DNA of 64,000 bases, from positions 62,001 to 126,000 of the forward strand of contig NZ_LKKO01000001.1 in NCBI RefSeq assembly GCF_001455965.1. Reading direction: 5' to 3'. This document shows positions 1-7,800 of this stretch, one piece after another. Source of the stretch: Methylobacterium sp. GXS13. Lineage in GTDB: Bacteria; Pseudomonadota; Alphaproteobacteria; Rhizobiales; Beijerinckiaceae. Position 1 is the stretch's first letter. Every line of letters starts with the position of its first letter. Made by a program: the position numbers and the translations under genes. The notes under the pieces are model-generated. The model was given only the letters and a program-made list of their open reading frames with translations, made no database searches and was not told the origin of the DNA.

Positions 1-1
1 C

Positions 2-514
2 GAGGAGTTCGACCGGATAGGTACCCGTCACTTCGTGCCTTACGGCGAAAGCCGGCGGGGCTTGGCCCACGACGAGCTGCTGGACGGATACCTGGATCTG
101 TCACGCATCATGGTCTTCATGCGAAACCGCCTGCAACCAGACGTGGGGCGCCGTCGCCCCCTGCACGACGAGAAGGAGCACAAGGTCCTGCTGGACACCA
201 TCCATGCCGCGAAGGACCGCCGGTTCCGGTCCCGCGTCGAGGAGGCGCTCCGGCGCTGCCACGCCTATCGCCAGGGCTTCGGCGCCGGCAAGGAAGACCC
301 CTTCGCGGGCACGCGCGAGCCCTATTCCGACGCTGAGGTCGAGATATTCGCGCTTCCCTATGGACCGACCCCGGAGAACGAGACCGGCATCGTGTTCAAA
401 AAGTCCGACGAGTACGCGGTCTCGGCCGTGTTCCATCGCGATGACGGACGTATCTCGGAGGACCTCTACCGCAACGATCGGCAGTTCGTCGCGCGGACCC
501 CGCTGAGCCGGTGA
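2..514 (+). CDS. hypothetical protein, 5' truncated by window edge
   Basis: The reading frame is open to the left edge, so the N-terminus is missing; 170 codons remain. A GTG at 35 could be a start, but the frame before it reads as protein (EEFDRIGTRHF). The visible part is charged and soluble, with an acidic and aromatic C-terminal half and no membrane segment. I do not recognise the family. It ends 60 bp before a convergent gene, with a 6-bp hairpin (514-529) in between. Confidence 0.6.
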   Translation, partial: EEFDRIGTRHFVPYGESRRGLAHDELLDGYLDLSRIMVFMRNRLQPDVGRRRPLHDEKEHKVLLDTIHAAKDRRFRSRVEEALRRCHAYRQGFGAGKEDPFAGTREPYSDAEVEIFALPYGPTPENETGIVFKKSDEYAVSAVFHRDDGRISEDLYRNDRQFVARTPLSR

Positions 515-529
515 GCGAAGAGGTTCGCT
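514..529. terminator. hairpin between convergent genes
   Basis: AGCGAA, a GAGG loop and TTCGCT form a perfect 6-bp hairpin just after the stop of the first gene and before the stop of the DUF2235 gene on the other strand. There is no T-tract, so termination is an inference from position. Confidence 0.35.
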
Positions 530-573
530 CGGAACTGCTGCGTCAGCGGCAGACTGGCAGGGATCCGCCCTTA

Positions 574-1872
574 CTACGGCGCGGCGGCTGTCGGGTCGTC
601 CGCCCGGACCGAGGTCCGGATCTGTGCGGGGTCCACCTTCTTTCGTTCGGCCCAGGCGGCCAGGTTCTCGGGACGGTAGCCCGGATCGGCACGCCAGCGG
701 TCGAACACCGTGACGTCGATGGTCTCGTTGACGTTGGTGTGGCTGCCATCCTCGCGCACCTCGGGGTCCCGCCCGATGACGCGGTACAGCGGTGACGAGA
801 CGAGCTTGTAGAAGCCGCGTCCGAACAGTGCGTAGGAATCGACGGTCGGAGCCTTGAGCGCGTCGCCGTCCAACTCGACGGCGGATCGGAACTCAAGGCC
901 GTGCGACTGCGCCTTCTCCATGATCCAGCGCAGGGGCGATTGCGCCAGGAGGTCGGTCTCGTAGCCACCGCCGACATTGGCGTGGGCGCCGACGAACCAA
1001 CGCTGCTCGACGCTGGCCAGCGTCCGAGGCTTCGCGAAGACGTCCTTGGGATTGTTCGACCGGCGCACGTCCCACAGCGTCGGAGCGAAATCATCGCGGT
1101 GCTCGTCGATCGCCAGGGCGTGGTAACCGTTCAGGATGTGGATGCGCAGCCCAGTTTGCAGGTAGTCGAAGGACGAACGGCTGACCCCCGGTATCTTGCC
1201 GGTCGACAGCCCGAGCGAACCGACCGTATCCCACACGCCGATCATCTTCACGTCTGCCGGCTGGGAATACTTGATGAGCCATCGCTCCTGATCCGTGAAG
1301 CTGGCCGCCTCGCCAGCCTGTTCGGCCTCCCTCAAACGCCAGATGCTTTCCTCGTCGCCCTTCTTGTAGCGCCTGAAGAGTTCCGAGGTGCCGATCGGCG
1401 ATCCCGCCTTGAGGATCCCGTTGATCGCCACCAGTCCGGCAAGGCTCCTGGCCGTGAAGGCGCCGCGGCTGAAGCCGAAGATGAAGATCTCGTCCCCGTC
1501 GTTGTAATTCTCGATCAGCCATTCGTAGGCGAGGCGGATGTTGTCATCGAGCCCCTGGCCGAACATGCCGCCGAGGACCCCGTTCACGCCGACGCCGTAG
1601 TAGATGAGCTGCGGTCGGCCGTCCTTGCCCTTGGTCGCGGTGAGCGCCCGCATGCGCCAGACGTTCGTGTTGCTGTCGACGCTGTTCCAGGTCCCGTCGA
1701 GGAACACGACGAGACGCTTCTTCTGGAGGTCCGCACCCGCGAAGTTGGGTTGGGTCCCGCCTTTCTCGGAGGGCCGACCGACGAACACGACGGCGGCGAC
1801 CAGCGTGACAAGCGCGGCCAGGGCGACCACCCAGAGCGAGAGCCGCCCGATCCACCGAAAAGCTGTTCTCAT
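574..1872 (-). CDS. DUF2235 alpha/beta-hydrolase domain protein with N-terminal membrane anchor
   Basis: Protein of 432 aa. Residues about 8-35 form one hydrophobic segment, so the body is probably held at the inner membrane or exported. The motif VVFLDGTWN (near residue 55) and the nucleophile elbow GFSRGAFTAR (near 130) are hallmarks of DUF2235, the fold shared with Tle1-type type VI phospholipases. The ATG at 1872 is chosen because it starts right before the membrane helix; an in-frame start at 1917 is possible. It lies 54 bp after an OLD-family ATPase gene on the same strand, so the two are probably one transcript. No VgrG or other type VI gene is nearby, which argues against a secreted effector. 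Substrate unknown; lipid ester hydrolysis is an inference. Confidence 0.82.
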   Translation of the reverse strand: MRTAFRWIGRLSLWVVALAALVTLVAAVVFVGRPSEKGGTQPNFAGADLQKKRLVVFLDGTWNSVDSNTNVWRMRALTATKGKDGRPQLIYYGVGVNGVLGGMFGQGLDDNIRLAYEWLIENYNDGDEIFIFGFSRGAFTARSLAGLVAINGILKAGSPIGTSELFRRYKKGDEESIWRLREAEQAGEAASFTDQERWLIKYSQPADVKMIGVWDTVGSLGLSTGKIPGVSRSSFDYLQTGLRIHILNGYHALAIDEHRDDFAPTLWDVRRSNNPKDVFAKPRTLASVEQRWFVGAHANVGGGYETDLLAQSPLRWIMEKAQSHGLEFRSAVELDGDALKAPTVDSYALFGRGFYKLVSSPLYRVIGRDPEVREDGSHTNVNETIDVTVFDRWRADPGYRPENLAAWAERKKVDPAQIRTSVRADDPTAAAP

Positions 1873-1926
1873 GACGCACCGACGGATCAGGCTTGAGCGA
1901 CGAGACGAGTTCGGCAACCCTGGAAT

Positions 1927-3948
1927 CTACCTCAACGCTGCGTTCACGGCATCGATCAGCTTCTTCCAGTGGGCGCGCTCCGCTTCCGTCAGGTCGGCGG
2001 CGTGGTGGTCGCGTGTCCAACGGACGTAAGCCTTCGCCAGCTTGTACTTCGAGAACGCCTTCTCCTTCGCGAGGATGTCGACGATCGGCCGTTCCGGTTG
2101 CGCGGCCGCGGTCGCGGCGACATCGAGGCCGAACTCGGCCTTGGCGATCCCGATCAGCGTCTCCCGCAGGAGGTCCTCGACCTCGGCCTTCGCCACCGGG
2201 TCGGCCAGATAGTCCTTCGTGCGCAGGATCGCCTTCTGTCCGAGCGTATGGACGAGGACCTCCTGCTTGGCCGCTTGATCGCCGGCCGCGTCGGAATCCA
2301 GGAGGGCCGCAACCTTGAGACCGTGGGCATGGAGGATGGTGGCGAAGTAGACGACCTTGCTGGCTGCGTTCGCCGTCACCAGGGCGATCCGCTCGTTCAG
2401 CCGTACGATCCCGTCGCCCGCCAGGAGCGCCGCCGTCGCCTCGACGTACCAATGGTCGGTCAACCCCTCCAGGATGAGGTTGCGCTGGTTGGCGAACAGG
2501 CTCTGGGCCAGGTCGTAGCCCAGGGCCTCCTGCAGCGGCAGCAGCGCCGCCGGGTCGCTGGAGGTGACCGCGGTGTGCACCTTCGTGCCGACCTTCCGAT
2601 CCCGCATCTCGACGACCCTGACGAGGTCGAGTTCCCCCGGACCGACGAGGAACGGCGAGTGGGTCGTGTAGAGCGTCTGGTTACCCTCCGCGAGACGCGA
2701 GACGGTGTCTCGGAAGTCCCGCTGCTTGAGCGCGTGCAGGCTCAGTCCCGGCTCATCGAGCAGGAGGATCGCGTTCTCGTGCTTGTCGGCCGCCTCGGCG
2801 AAGAAGACGACGAAGAACGATACGAGCCACTGGAAGCCCTCCGAGCGCTGGTCGAGCTCGATCTCCACGCCCAGATCATCCTCGACGACCACCTTCAGGT
2901 ACTGGCCGTCGGCCACGACGCGGAGCCGGTCGGCCTCGGCACGGTCGGGGTTCGGGTTCCAGACGCGCCTGATCTCCTGGGTCAGGCGGATGCTCGCGGC
3001 GTTCAATTGGTAGCTGCGCTTGTCGAGCTGGTCGCGGTACGCACGCAGCATGGCGGGGTCCTTGGCATCCGGCTCCTCGGCGCGGCCGAGGTCGGAAAGC
3101 GCCTTCGCGGTGAAGCCCAGGAGATTCAGGAGGCACGAGTTGCCGTAATCGTACTGGTCGTCGTCGAGGACACCGGACTTGAGGCGGCTTGCGAGGTGGG
3201 CGAGATGGATGACGGGCCTGACCCGGAAGTAGTTGCTGAACAAGACGAAGACCGGCATCCGCTCCCTCATCGCCTTCTTCGCGGCGAAATAGCGGTCGGG
3301 ATAGGCAAGCCTGGACCGAAGCCCGTCCAAACGGCTCTCCTCTCTCTCGTCGTCCTCGTCGACGAGCGCCACGGCCTTGTCGAGCCAGGCACGCAAGGCC
3401 TCGGCGTTCTTGGCGTACAGCAGCGTGCCGTCATCCCAACCCTTGGCCATGCCCGCGATCGCATCGCCGGCCGTCGCCTTCGCGGGCTGGCCCTCCGCGG
3501 GCGGCGGGGTCCGGGCGTCGATATGTGCGGCGAGCCTGATCAGGTCCTTCCTGACCTCTCCGTAGGTCGGGAAAGCCGGACATCCTTGGAAGTCGTCGAC
3601 AAGCCTGTTGTCGATGTATCTGATGGCGACGTAGGGGAAGGAAGCGAACTCGCTCCCGACCAGCTTCCTCTCGTCGGGATCCAGAGAGAAGACGGCGGTC
3701 GCGACCCTGACCTGCGTCGGGTCGACCTTCCTCGTCGTGATGTCGTTGTACAGCGCCCTCGGATAGTCCCGCAGCACGTCGAACGGCTTGACCCCCTCGG
3801 GCGGATTGACCTGTTGGAGGGCCTGGAGGATCGCCGTCTTCCCGGCCTCGTTCGGCCCGACGAGAATGGTCTTGCCCGGTTCGACCTCGAACCAGTCCGT
3901 GTCCCGGATACCCCGGTAGTTCTGTATGCGGGCTTTCGTCAGTCGCAT
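1927..3948 (-). CDS. OLD-family AAA ATPase with TOPRIM nuclease domain
   Basis: Protein of 673 aa with the order expected of OLD (overcoming lysogenization defect) nucleases. Near the N-terminus are RIQNYRGI and Walker A GPNEAGKTA; in the middle is Walker B ILLLDEPGLSLH. The C-terminal TOPRIM domain has the acidic LILEGLTDHWYVE motif and ALLDSDAAGD. Such proteins are DNA-dependent ATPase/nucleases, several with anti-phage roles. The ATG at 3948 has GGAGG nine bases upstream. No UvrD-like helicase follows, so this is not a standard Gabija pair; the next gene in the operon encodes a DUF2235 hydrolase. A defence role is inference. Confidence 0.88.
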   Translation of the reverse strand: MRLTKARIQNYRGIRDTDWFEVEPGKTILVGPNEAGKTAILQALQQVNPPEGVKPFDVLRDYPRALYNDITTRKVDPTQVRVATAVFSLDPDERKLVGSEFASFPYVAIRYIDNRLVDDFQGCPAFPTYGEVRKDLIRLAAHIDARTPPPAEGQPAKATAGDAIAGMAKGWDDGTLLYAKNAEALRAWLDKAVALVDEDDEREESRLDGLRSRLAYPDRYFAAKKAMRERMPVFVLFSNYFRVRPVIHLAHLASRLKSGVLDDDQYDYGNSCLLNLLGFTAKALSDLGRAEEPDAKDPAMLRAYRDQLDKRSYQLNAASIRLTQEIRRVWNPNPDRAEADRLRVVADGQYLKVVVEDDLGVEIELDQRSEGFQWLVSFFVVFFAEAADKHENAILLLDEPGLSLHALKQRDFRDTVSRLAEGNQTLYTTHSPFLVGPGELDLVRVVEMRDRKVGTKVHTAVTSSDPAALLPLQEALGYDLAQSLFANQRNLILEGLTDHWYVEATAALLAGDGIVRLNERIALVTANAASKVVYFATILHAHGLKVAALLDSDAAGDQAAKQEVLVHTLGQKAILRTKDYLADPVAKAEVEDLLRETLIGIAKAEFGLDVAATAAAQPERPIVDILAKEKAFSKYKLAKAYVRWTRDHHAADLTEAERAHWKKLIDAVNAALR

Positions 3949-4200
3949 CTTCGGACGCCTCCGCTGACGCTTCGAGCGCAAGAAACGTCGAGCTCAAGCG
4001 TGGCAACGATCCTGTTCCGCCTTCGTTCCCCCGACCGGATCCGCTCGGGCCTAGTCTCCCCGTTCCGTCCGCCTTCGATCGGTCGGGCCGGCGACCTTCG
4101 GCGGCGTCCTTCGCCATCGATCGCGCCGGCCCCGGAGGACGATGGCAAGCGAAGCGAGCCCATCGAGCGTCAGGTCGGCGCCGAGTGCGTTCGGCATGAC

Positions 4201-4437
4201 ATGCCTGGGGGCAGGGCACGATCGCACGACACCAAGGGCGAGGTCGACACGATCAAGCGGAAGCGGACCCGCGCGGACGAGATCGGACGCCTGGGGCTCA
4301 TGCCCCCATGGTTCTCCGGGGTGCTCCCCGAAGGCGCCCTGCGCGAGCTGGTCGAGGACGAGCTCGGCCCGGGAAGGCACAACGAGAACGTGGTCCTGGC
4401 GCGTCTGGATCGCGGGGCCAAGGCGATGCGCAGGTAG
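4201..4437 (+). CDS. small basic hypothetical protein
   Basis: Reading frame of 78 codons between the OLD gene and the toxin-antitoxin pair. The N-terminal half is Lys/Arg-rich (KRKRTRADEIGRLG), followed by a Pro/Trp and acidic segment. Codon use is like the neighbours and the opposite strand looks like a shadow. There is no clear ribosome binding site and no recognised family, so it may not be a gene. Confidence 0.35.
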   Translation: MPGGRARSHDTKGEVDTIKRKRTRADEIGRLGLMPPWFSGVLPEGALRELVEDELGPGRHNENVVLARLDRGAKAMRR

Positions 4438-4460
4438 GACCCCGGTCGTCCCGGGACGCT

Positions 4461-4886
4461 TCAGCGGCCGGGGGCCATGCGGTCGTTGCGCGCCGTCATG
4501 CCCGCCTTCATCAGCGTGAAGAACCTTCGCCGGACCTCGTCCATGAACGCGTCCGAGAAACGCCCGAACGTCCGCCCGTTCGGATCGTAGTTCCACGAAT
4601 GGGGAAGCACGTCGTAATTGTATTCCGAGAGCACGACGAACGCCGGACGCTCCAGCTGGAGCCCGGCCCGTCGCTTCTCCGTCACCGGGATCTCGACCGC
4701 CTCCTGATCAGGACGCGGGTTGTCGGTGATCCCGGCCAGCAGGAGGTGATGGAGATCGACGCCTTCCCGGTCAGCCCTCGTCCTGGCCACGACCAGGCAC
4801 GTGACCCGATCCTTGGGATTGTCGACCTTGCCGGCCTCGTTCGACCAAAGGTACGGGTAGTCGAAGACGGCGCCGGGCTGACGCAT
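4461..4886 (-). CDS. probable toxin of a type II toxin-antitoxin pair (PemK/MazF-like)
   Basis: Protein of 141 aa directly after an antitoxin-like gene (3-bp gap). The N-terminal stretch with YLWSNEAG and the DRVTCLVVA strand resembles the start of PemK/MazF-type toxins, which are mRNA endonucleases. The match is weak, without an unmistakable catalytic motif. The assignment therefore rests mainly on the gene pair layout: small antitoxin first, toxin second, dyad operator upstream. Confidence 0.55.
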   Translation of the reverse strand: MRQPGAVFDYPYLWSNEAGKVDNPKDRVTCLVVARTRADREGVDLHHLLLAGITDNPRPDQEAVEIPVTEKRRAGLQLERPAFVVLSEYNYDVLPHSWNYDPNGRTFGRFSDAFMDEVRRRFFTLMKAGMTARNDRMAPGR

Positions 4887-4889
4887 CCG

Positions 4890-5150
4890 CTAGTCCTTCA
4901 CGCCGACGGCCTTGGCCATGTCCTCCGCGAAGATCTCAAGCAGGTCGTCCGGCGTCTCCGCCGTCATGACGACGCGGCGCGGGTCCCGGGAGCGGTCGCT
5001 CAGGCGGTCGAAATCCTCCGAGCGGACCAGGACAAAACGGGGGCGGCCGTGCCGCGTGATCCTGACGGGTCGACGGTCGGCCGCATCGGCGACCTTGCCC
5101 GTCCGGTGGACGAGGTCGCTCATGGTGAATTCCACAGTCGCGTCGTCCAT
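4890..5150 (-). CDS. Phd/YefM-type antitoxin
   Basis: Protein of 86 aa. The segment LVHRTGKVADAADRRPVRIT, followed by HGRPRFVLVRSEDFDRL, is the N-terminal DNA-binding fold of Phd/YefM antitoxins; the acidic C-terminus would neutralise the partner. The ATG at 5150 is preferred over upstream starts because it follows GGAGG at normal spacing and leaves room for the operator at 5174-5219. The family normally represses its own operon together with the toxin. Confidence 0.75.
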   Translation of the reverse strand: MDDATVEFTMSDLVHRTGKVADAADRRPVRITRHGRPRFVLVRSEDFDRLSDRSRDPRRVVMTAETPDDLLEIFAEDMAKAVGVKD

Positions 5151-5173
5151 CGAACCCTCCGTCCGCATCACGT

Positions 5174-5219
5174 ATGTCAACTTAGGGCACAAAGTGTGAA
5201 AAGTCCACTAAGTTGACAT
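5174..5219. promoter_or_regulatory. 12-bp inverted repeat operator of the toxin-antitoxin operon
   Basis: ATGTCAACTTAG at 5174-5185 and its exact reverse complement at 5208-5219 are separated by 22 bp of A/T-richer sequence. Each arm holds a TTGACA-like hexamer, so RNA polymerase and repressor sites probably overlap. It lies 24 bp before the antitoxin start, as expected for autoregulation. Confidence 0.65.
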
Positions 5220-5380
5220 TCGCAATGCGTCCTCATGCACGCACGAGGACGTCTCGACCCGAGATGCATCCCGCTCCGCAGGACCCCATGGCATGGGTGC
5301 GACTACCCCGGACATGCGGGCCTCGAACTCGCCCTCCCGGGGGACGACGGCACCGGGCCTCCGCAAGGCGTCGCCGACCG

Positions 5381-5773
5381 TTACCCGCCGGCGGCAGCCC
5401 CGGCCAGCGTCGCCCCGTCCTCGTGACGCGCCAGCCGCTCCCGCAGTCGGGCCATCTCCGCCTCGGCCACGTCGAGCCGCGCCAGCGCCTCGTCCATGAT
5501 CTCCAAGGCCGCCCGCCGGTCGACCTAAAGCCGCTCGCGTTCCGCCACCAGCTCGGCCGCCGCGTCCGCCTGCGCCGCCTTCCATAGGTCCGTCACCGCG
5601 CTCCCGAGCGACGCCTGAACCCGCTCCGGCAGCCCCTTCGGCTCCAGCTTCGGCCGGTAGTTCCGCTTTCGCAGCAGCGCCCCCACCGCACGGTGGCTGC
5701 CGCCGTTCCTCAGCTTCGGGATCACGCTGCGCACCGACACCCGCACGCCATCCGCGTGCGGAGTTCCCGCCAC
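5381..5773 (-). pseudogene. KfrA-like DNA-binding protein gene interrupted by an amber codon
   Basis: From a GTG at 5773 the frame encodes a KfrA N-terminal-like domain (VRSVIPKLRNGGSHRAVGAL, then LPERVQASL and a long Ala/Glu helix). KfrA proteins are plasmid-borne DNA-binding coiled-coil regulators. At 5525-5527 the frame meets TAG after AERERL. It then continues in the same frame as coiled coil (VDRRAALEIMDEAL and on) for 47 codons to TAA at 5381. A single CAG-to-TAG change explains this. The truncated 82-aa product would keep the DNA-binding part. Confidence 0.7.
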
Positions 5774-5801
5774 GTATATATTCGCGGCATGGGCTTAAGC
5801 C

Positions 5802-6077
5802 CTGCACGATGCAGCCGCCGGGCGCGAGGCGGCCAGGATCGCGAGGGCGGACCTTGCCGACCAGCTGGCCCCCGCCCTCACCGCGGCCCAGCCCGAGGCA
5901 ATCGCCCGGGCCGCCGAGCGGACGCCGAGCCTCCGCCGCTACCCCGTTGGCATGTCGTCCCCCAAGGTGCGGACCGCGCTCCGGTCTGGCGACATCGCCT
6001 CCTGGGACCTCGACCGCCTCCTCGCCGTCGCCGCCTCGATCGGCCTCAAGGCCAGGATCGTCCTGAAGCCGATCTAG
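5802..6077 (+). CDS. small XRE/HTH-like protein, start uncertain
   Basis: In-frame coding runs from just after a stop at 5799 to TAG at 6075. It begins with a helical Ala-rich part (EAARIARADLADQLAPAL). It ends in a segment (SPKVRTALRSGDIASWDLDR, then LAVAASIGLKARIVL) that resembles the C-terminal half of small HTH proteins related to HigA antitoxins. No ATG or GTG exists before an internal ATG at 5952; a CTG at 5802 would give 91 aa, ATG 5952 only 41. It diverges from the KfrA-like gene. Possibly the original start has been lost. Confidence 0.45.
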   Translation: MHDAAAGREAARIARADLADQLAPALTAAQPEAIARAAERTPSLRRYPVGMSSPKVRTALRSGDIASWDLDRLLAVAASIGLKARIVLKPI

Positions 6078-6096
6078 TCCCGACGGGCCGACGTCG

Positions 6097-6129
6097 GGCG
6101 CACGTCAGGCGCACGTCAGGCGCACGTGC
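6097..6129. repeat. three tandem 11-bp repeats (iteron-like)
   Basis: GGCGCACGTCA at 6097-6107 and 6108-6118, with a third, 2-mismatch copy at 6119-6129. The 11-bp period is one helical turn, as in iterons or cooperative operators. It lies between the HTH-like gene and the gene at 6218. Confidence 0.6.
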
Positions 6130-6171
6130 GCGCGCTGTGCGCCCGTGAAAATGAACAAACGCTCAGGTTAT

Positions 6172-6185
6172 CGTCACACGTGACG
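6172..6185. promoter_or_regulatory. short palindrome upstream of the 6218 gene
   Basis: CGTCAC-AC-GTGACG is a perfect 6-bp dyad 32 bp before the start of the next gene, with TATCCT (6206-6211) as a possible -10. Probable operator; protein unknown. Confidence 0.4.
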
Positions 6186-6217
6186 TTCCTTGCGTCGCCG
6201 GGTGCTATCCTGCGGCC

Positions 6218-6595
6218 ATGCGCGAGACCTTTCACATCCCGACCCCCGCTCACCCCGAGACCGGCGCCCGGCGCATCGGCCGGATCCGGCGGCAGACCGC
6301 CGACCGCATGGCGTCGATGCGCGACCGGTGGCGCGCGGAAGGGCGGCCGGATCCGGCCACGCTCGACCGGGCGATCGCCGATGCCTTGAGGGATGCGATT
6401 GCCGCGACTGTGCGGGAAGGCGTTACCAGCGGCCCCGTCGATCCTCAGGCGATCCTTAGGGGCGTCGCCCGCCAGGTCGTCGGCCGGACCGAGGCGGCTC
6501 GGGACGCGGGGCGCGAAGGTGTCGTCTACCGCCGCGAAGCCGTCGCCGACGCCCTGTGGAAGCGTCTGCTTCAGCCGAAGAAGGCGTCGTCATGA
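6218..6595 (+). CDS. hypothetical protein, 125 aa
   Basis: Charged, mostly helical protein, Arg-rich throughout, with a conserved-looking core (TLDRAIADALRDAIAATVRE) and a basic end (LLQPKKASS). There is no signal peptide or membrane helix. It is preceded by the 6172-6185 dyad and lies among other small element genes, which suggests a DNA-associated accessory role. I do not recognise the family. Confidence 0.65.
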   Translation: MRETFHIPTPAHPETGARRIGRIRRQTADRMASMRDRWRAEGRPDPATLDRAIADALRDAIAATVREGVTSGPVDPQAILRGVARQVVGRTEAARDAGREGVVYRREAVADALWKRLLQPKKASS

Positions 6596-6775
6596 TGTGA
6601 CGGCAATCGCCGTTGCAGTCCGTAGGAGTAATGGGGGTGTCGTTCACCGGTTGGAAACCATCGCCTGAACCCGTGACCGCCTAAAGCCCAGGGATAACCC
6701 CCACAGGCGGTTGCCCGGCCCCCTTCGACGACTCATCCTTGGGGTACGAGATCGCCCCGCCTGGAGAGAGCCGCC

Positions 6776-7132
6776 ATGTCCCACGAGACCCGCCACGTTC
6801 TCGCCGACGTCACCGGCCGCGGCACCCAGGCCCTCATGCTCGGGCACTTCGCCGTGCAGGATTTCTGCGCCGGCATCGAGCGGGCCCGGGTCGAGGAGGT
6901 CGACGCTGTCTCGGCCGTCGTCGCCGAGCTCCATCGCGCCCGTCGTCAGGCTGCGGCCGCGGTCGCGGAGGTGGAGCGTCTGAGGGCCGAGGCCGCCCAG
7001 CTGCGCGAGGACCTCCGGTCGGCGGGGGGCGCCCTGGCTGCGGAGCGGGCCCGGGCCGACCGTCTCGACGGATCCCTGCGCCGGCTCATCGCGGGCGTGC
7101 GTGCGCACCAGGCCGCCCGGGCGGCCGCATAA
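6776..7132 (+). CDS. hypothetical coiled-coil protein, 118 aa
   Basis: The ATG follows GGAGAG. Residues about 40-95 form a heptad-rich Ala/Glu/Arg coiled coil (AVVAELHRARRQAAAAVAEV and on); the N-terminus (ALMLGHFAVQDFCAGIERAR) is more globular. Soluble; family unknown. A strong hairpin follows the stop and separates it from the convergent gene at 7186. Confidence 0.65.
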   Translation: MSHETRHVLADVTGRGTQALMLGHFAVQDFCAGIERARVEEVDAVSAVVAELHRARRQAAAAVAEVERLRAEAAQLREDLRSAGGALAAERARADRLDGSLRRLIAGVRAHQAARAAA

Positions 7133-7159
7133 AAAAGCCCGCCGGGGGGACCGGCGGGC
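7131..7159 (-). terminator. rho-independent terminator for the minus-strand gene at 7186
   Basis: GCCCGCCGG, loop GGGGA, CCGGCGGGC is a 9-bp GC hairpin at 7137-7159 with a run of A on its left (7131-7136), which is a T-tract when read on the minus strand. On the plus strand only GATTTG follows, so it acts mainly leftward. Confidence 0.75.
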
Positions 7160-7185
7160 GATTTGGGTTCGCGGGGCGGTGAGGG

Positions 7186-7722
7186 TCAGCGCGGACGCGG
7201 GCTGTAGCCCTGATCGAAAACGAGGCCCAGCTCTTCCAACGCTTGCGACAGATCCCGGCCCTGTTTGACGCCCGTCCCGCCCGTGGCGCCACGCTTCGCA
7301 TGGTTCGGGACGGCGTGGGGCAGGACAGGCGGGAGGTGATAGGGTCCACGCGCGGTCGAGCCCGATAGGCCTGCGTTCACGTGGCTCTGGAGATCCCGGG
7401 CGCTGCAGCCGATCACATCGCAGAGCTCATTGTTGTCCAGCTGCGTGATCCACGCCTCCAAGGCGGGCGGCAGCGGGACGAGGCCCTCGTGCCGCTCGTG
7501 CGTGAACAGCCTCTTGCGGGCGTGCTGTAGGAGCAGATCCGCCATCGGCGTGGGCTCGCGCGGCACCGGTGCCGGCGCCTCGATCGGGGCGGCCCGGACA
7601 GCCTCCACGGCCTCGGCCGCGATGTCTGCCGCCCTCGGCTTGGCTTCCCATCCCAGAAGCCTGAGCGGGGACAGCAGGATCCCGAAGATCGCCGCCAGCA
7701 GGTTGCGAATGAAATCCATCAT
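7186..7722 (-). CDS. hypothetical protein with N-terminal hydrophobic helix, 178 aa
   Basis: Residues 4-24 (FIRNLLAAIFGILLSPLRLL) are hydrophobic and amphipathic, suggesting membrane association. A Pro/Ala linker follows, then a soluble domain (LLLQHARKRLFTHERHEGL, ALEAWITQLDNNELCDVIGC). The fold is not recognised. It is the first of two minus-strand hypothetical genes beside an element regulatory region, and ends at the 7137-7159 terminator. Confidence 0.65.
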   Translation of the reverse strand: MMDFIRNLLAAIFGILLSPLRLLGWEAKPRAADIAAEAVEAVRAAPIEAPAPVPREPTPMADLLLQHARKRLFTHERHEGLVPLPPALEAWITQLDNNELCDVIGCSARDLQSHVNAGLSGSTARGPYHLPPVLPHAVPNHAKRGATGGTGVKQGRDLSQALEELGLVFDQGYSPRPR

Positions 7723-7800
7723 TTGTTGAATTCCTTGTGGTGAAGGCGGCCCCGCGCCGGGGGCCGCCGATGGGGGGATTGAAGCGCGCCGCCCTGAAAG

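Noticed and set aside
1969..4437. 822-codon plus-strand frame opposite the OLD gene
   Set aside because: Shadow of a clearly real OLD-family gene; high-GC DNA gives long antisense frames. Only the last part (4201-4437) is kept, as a low-confidence gene.
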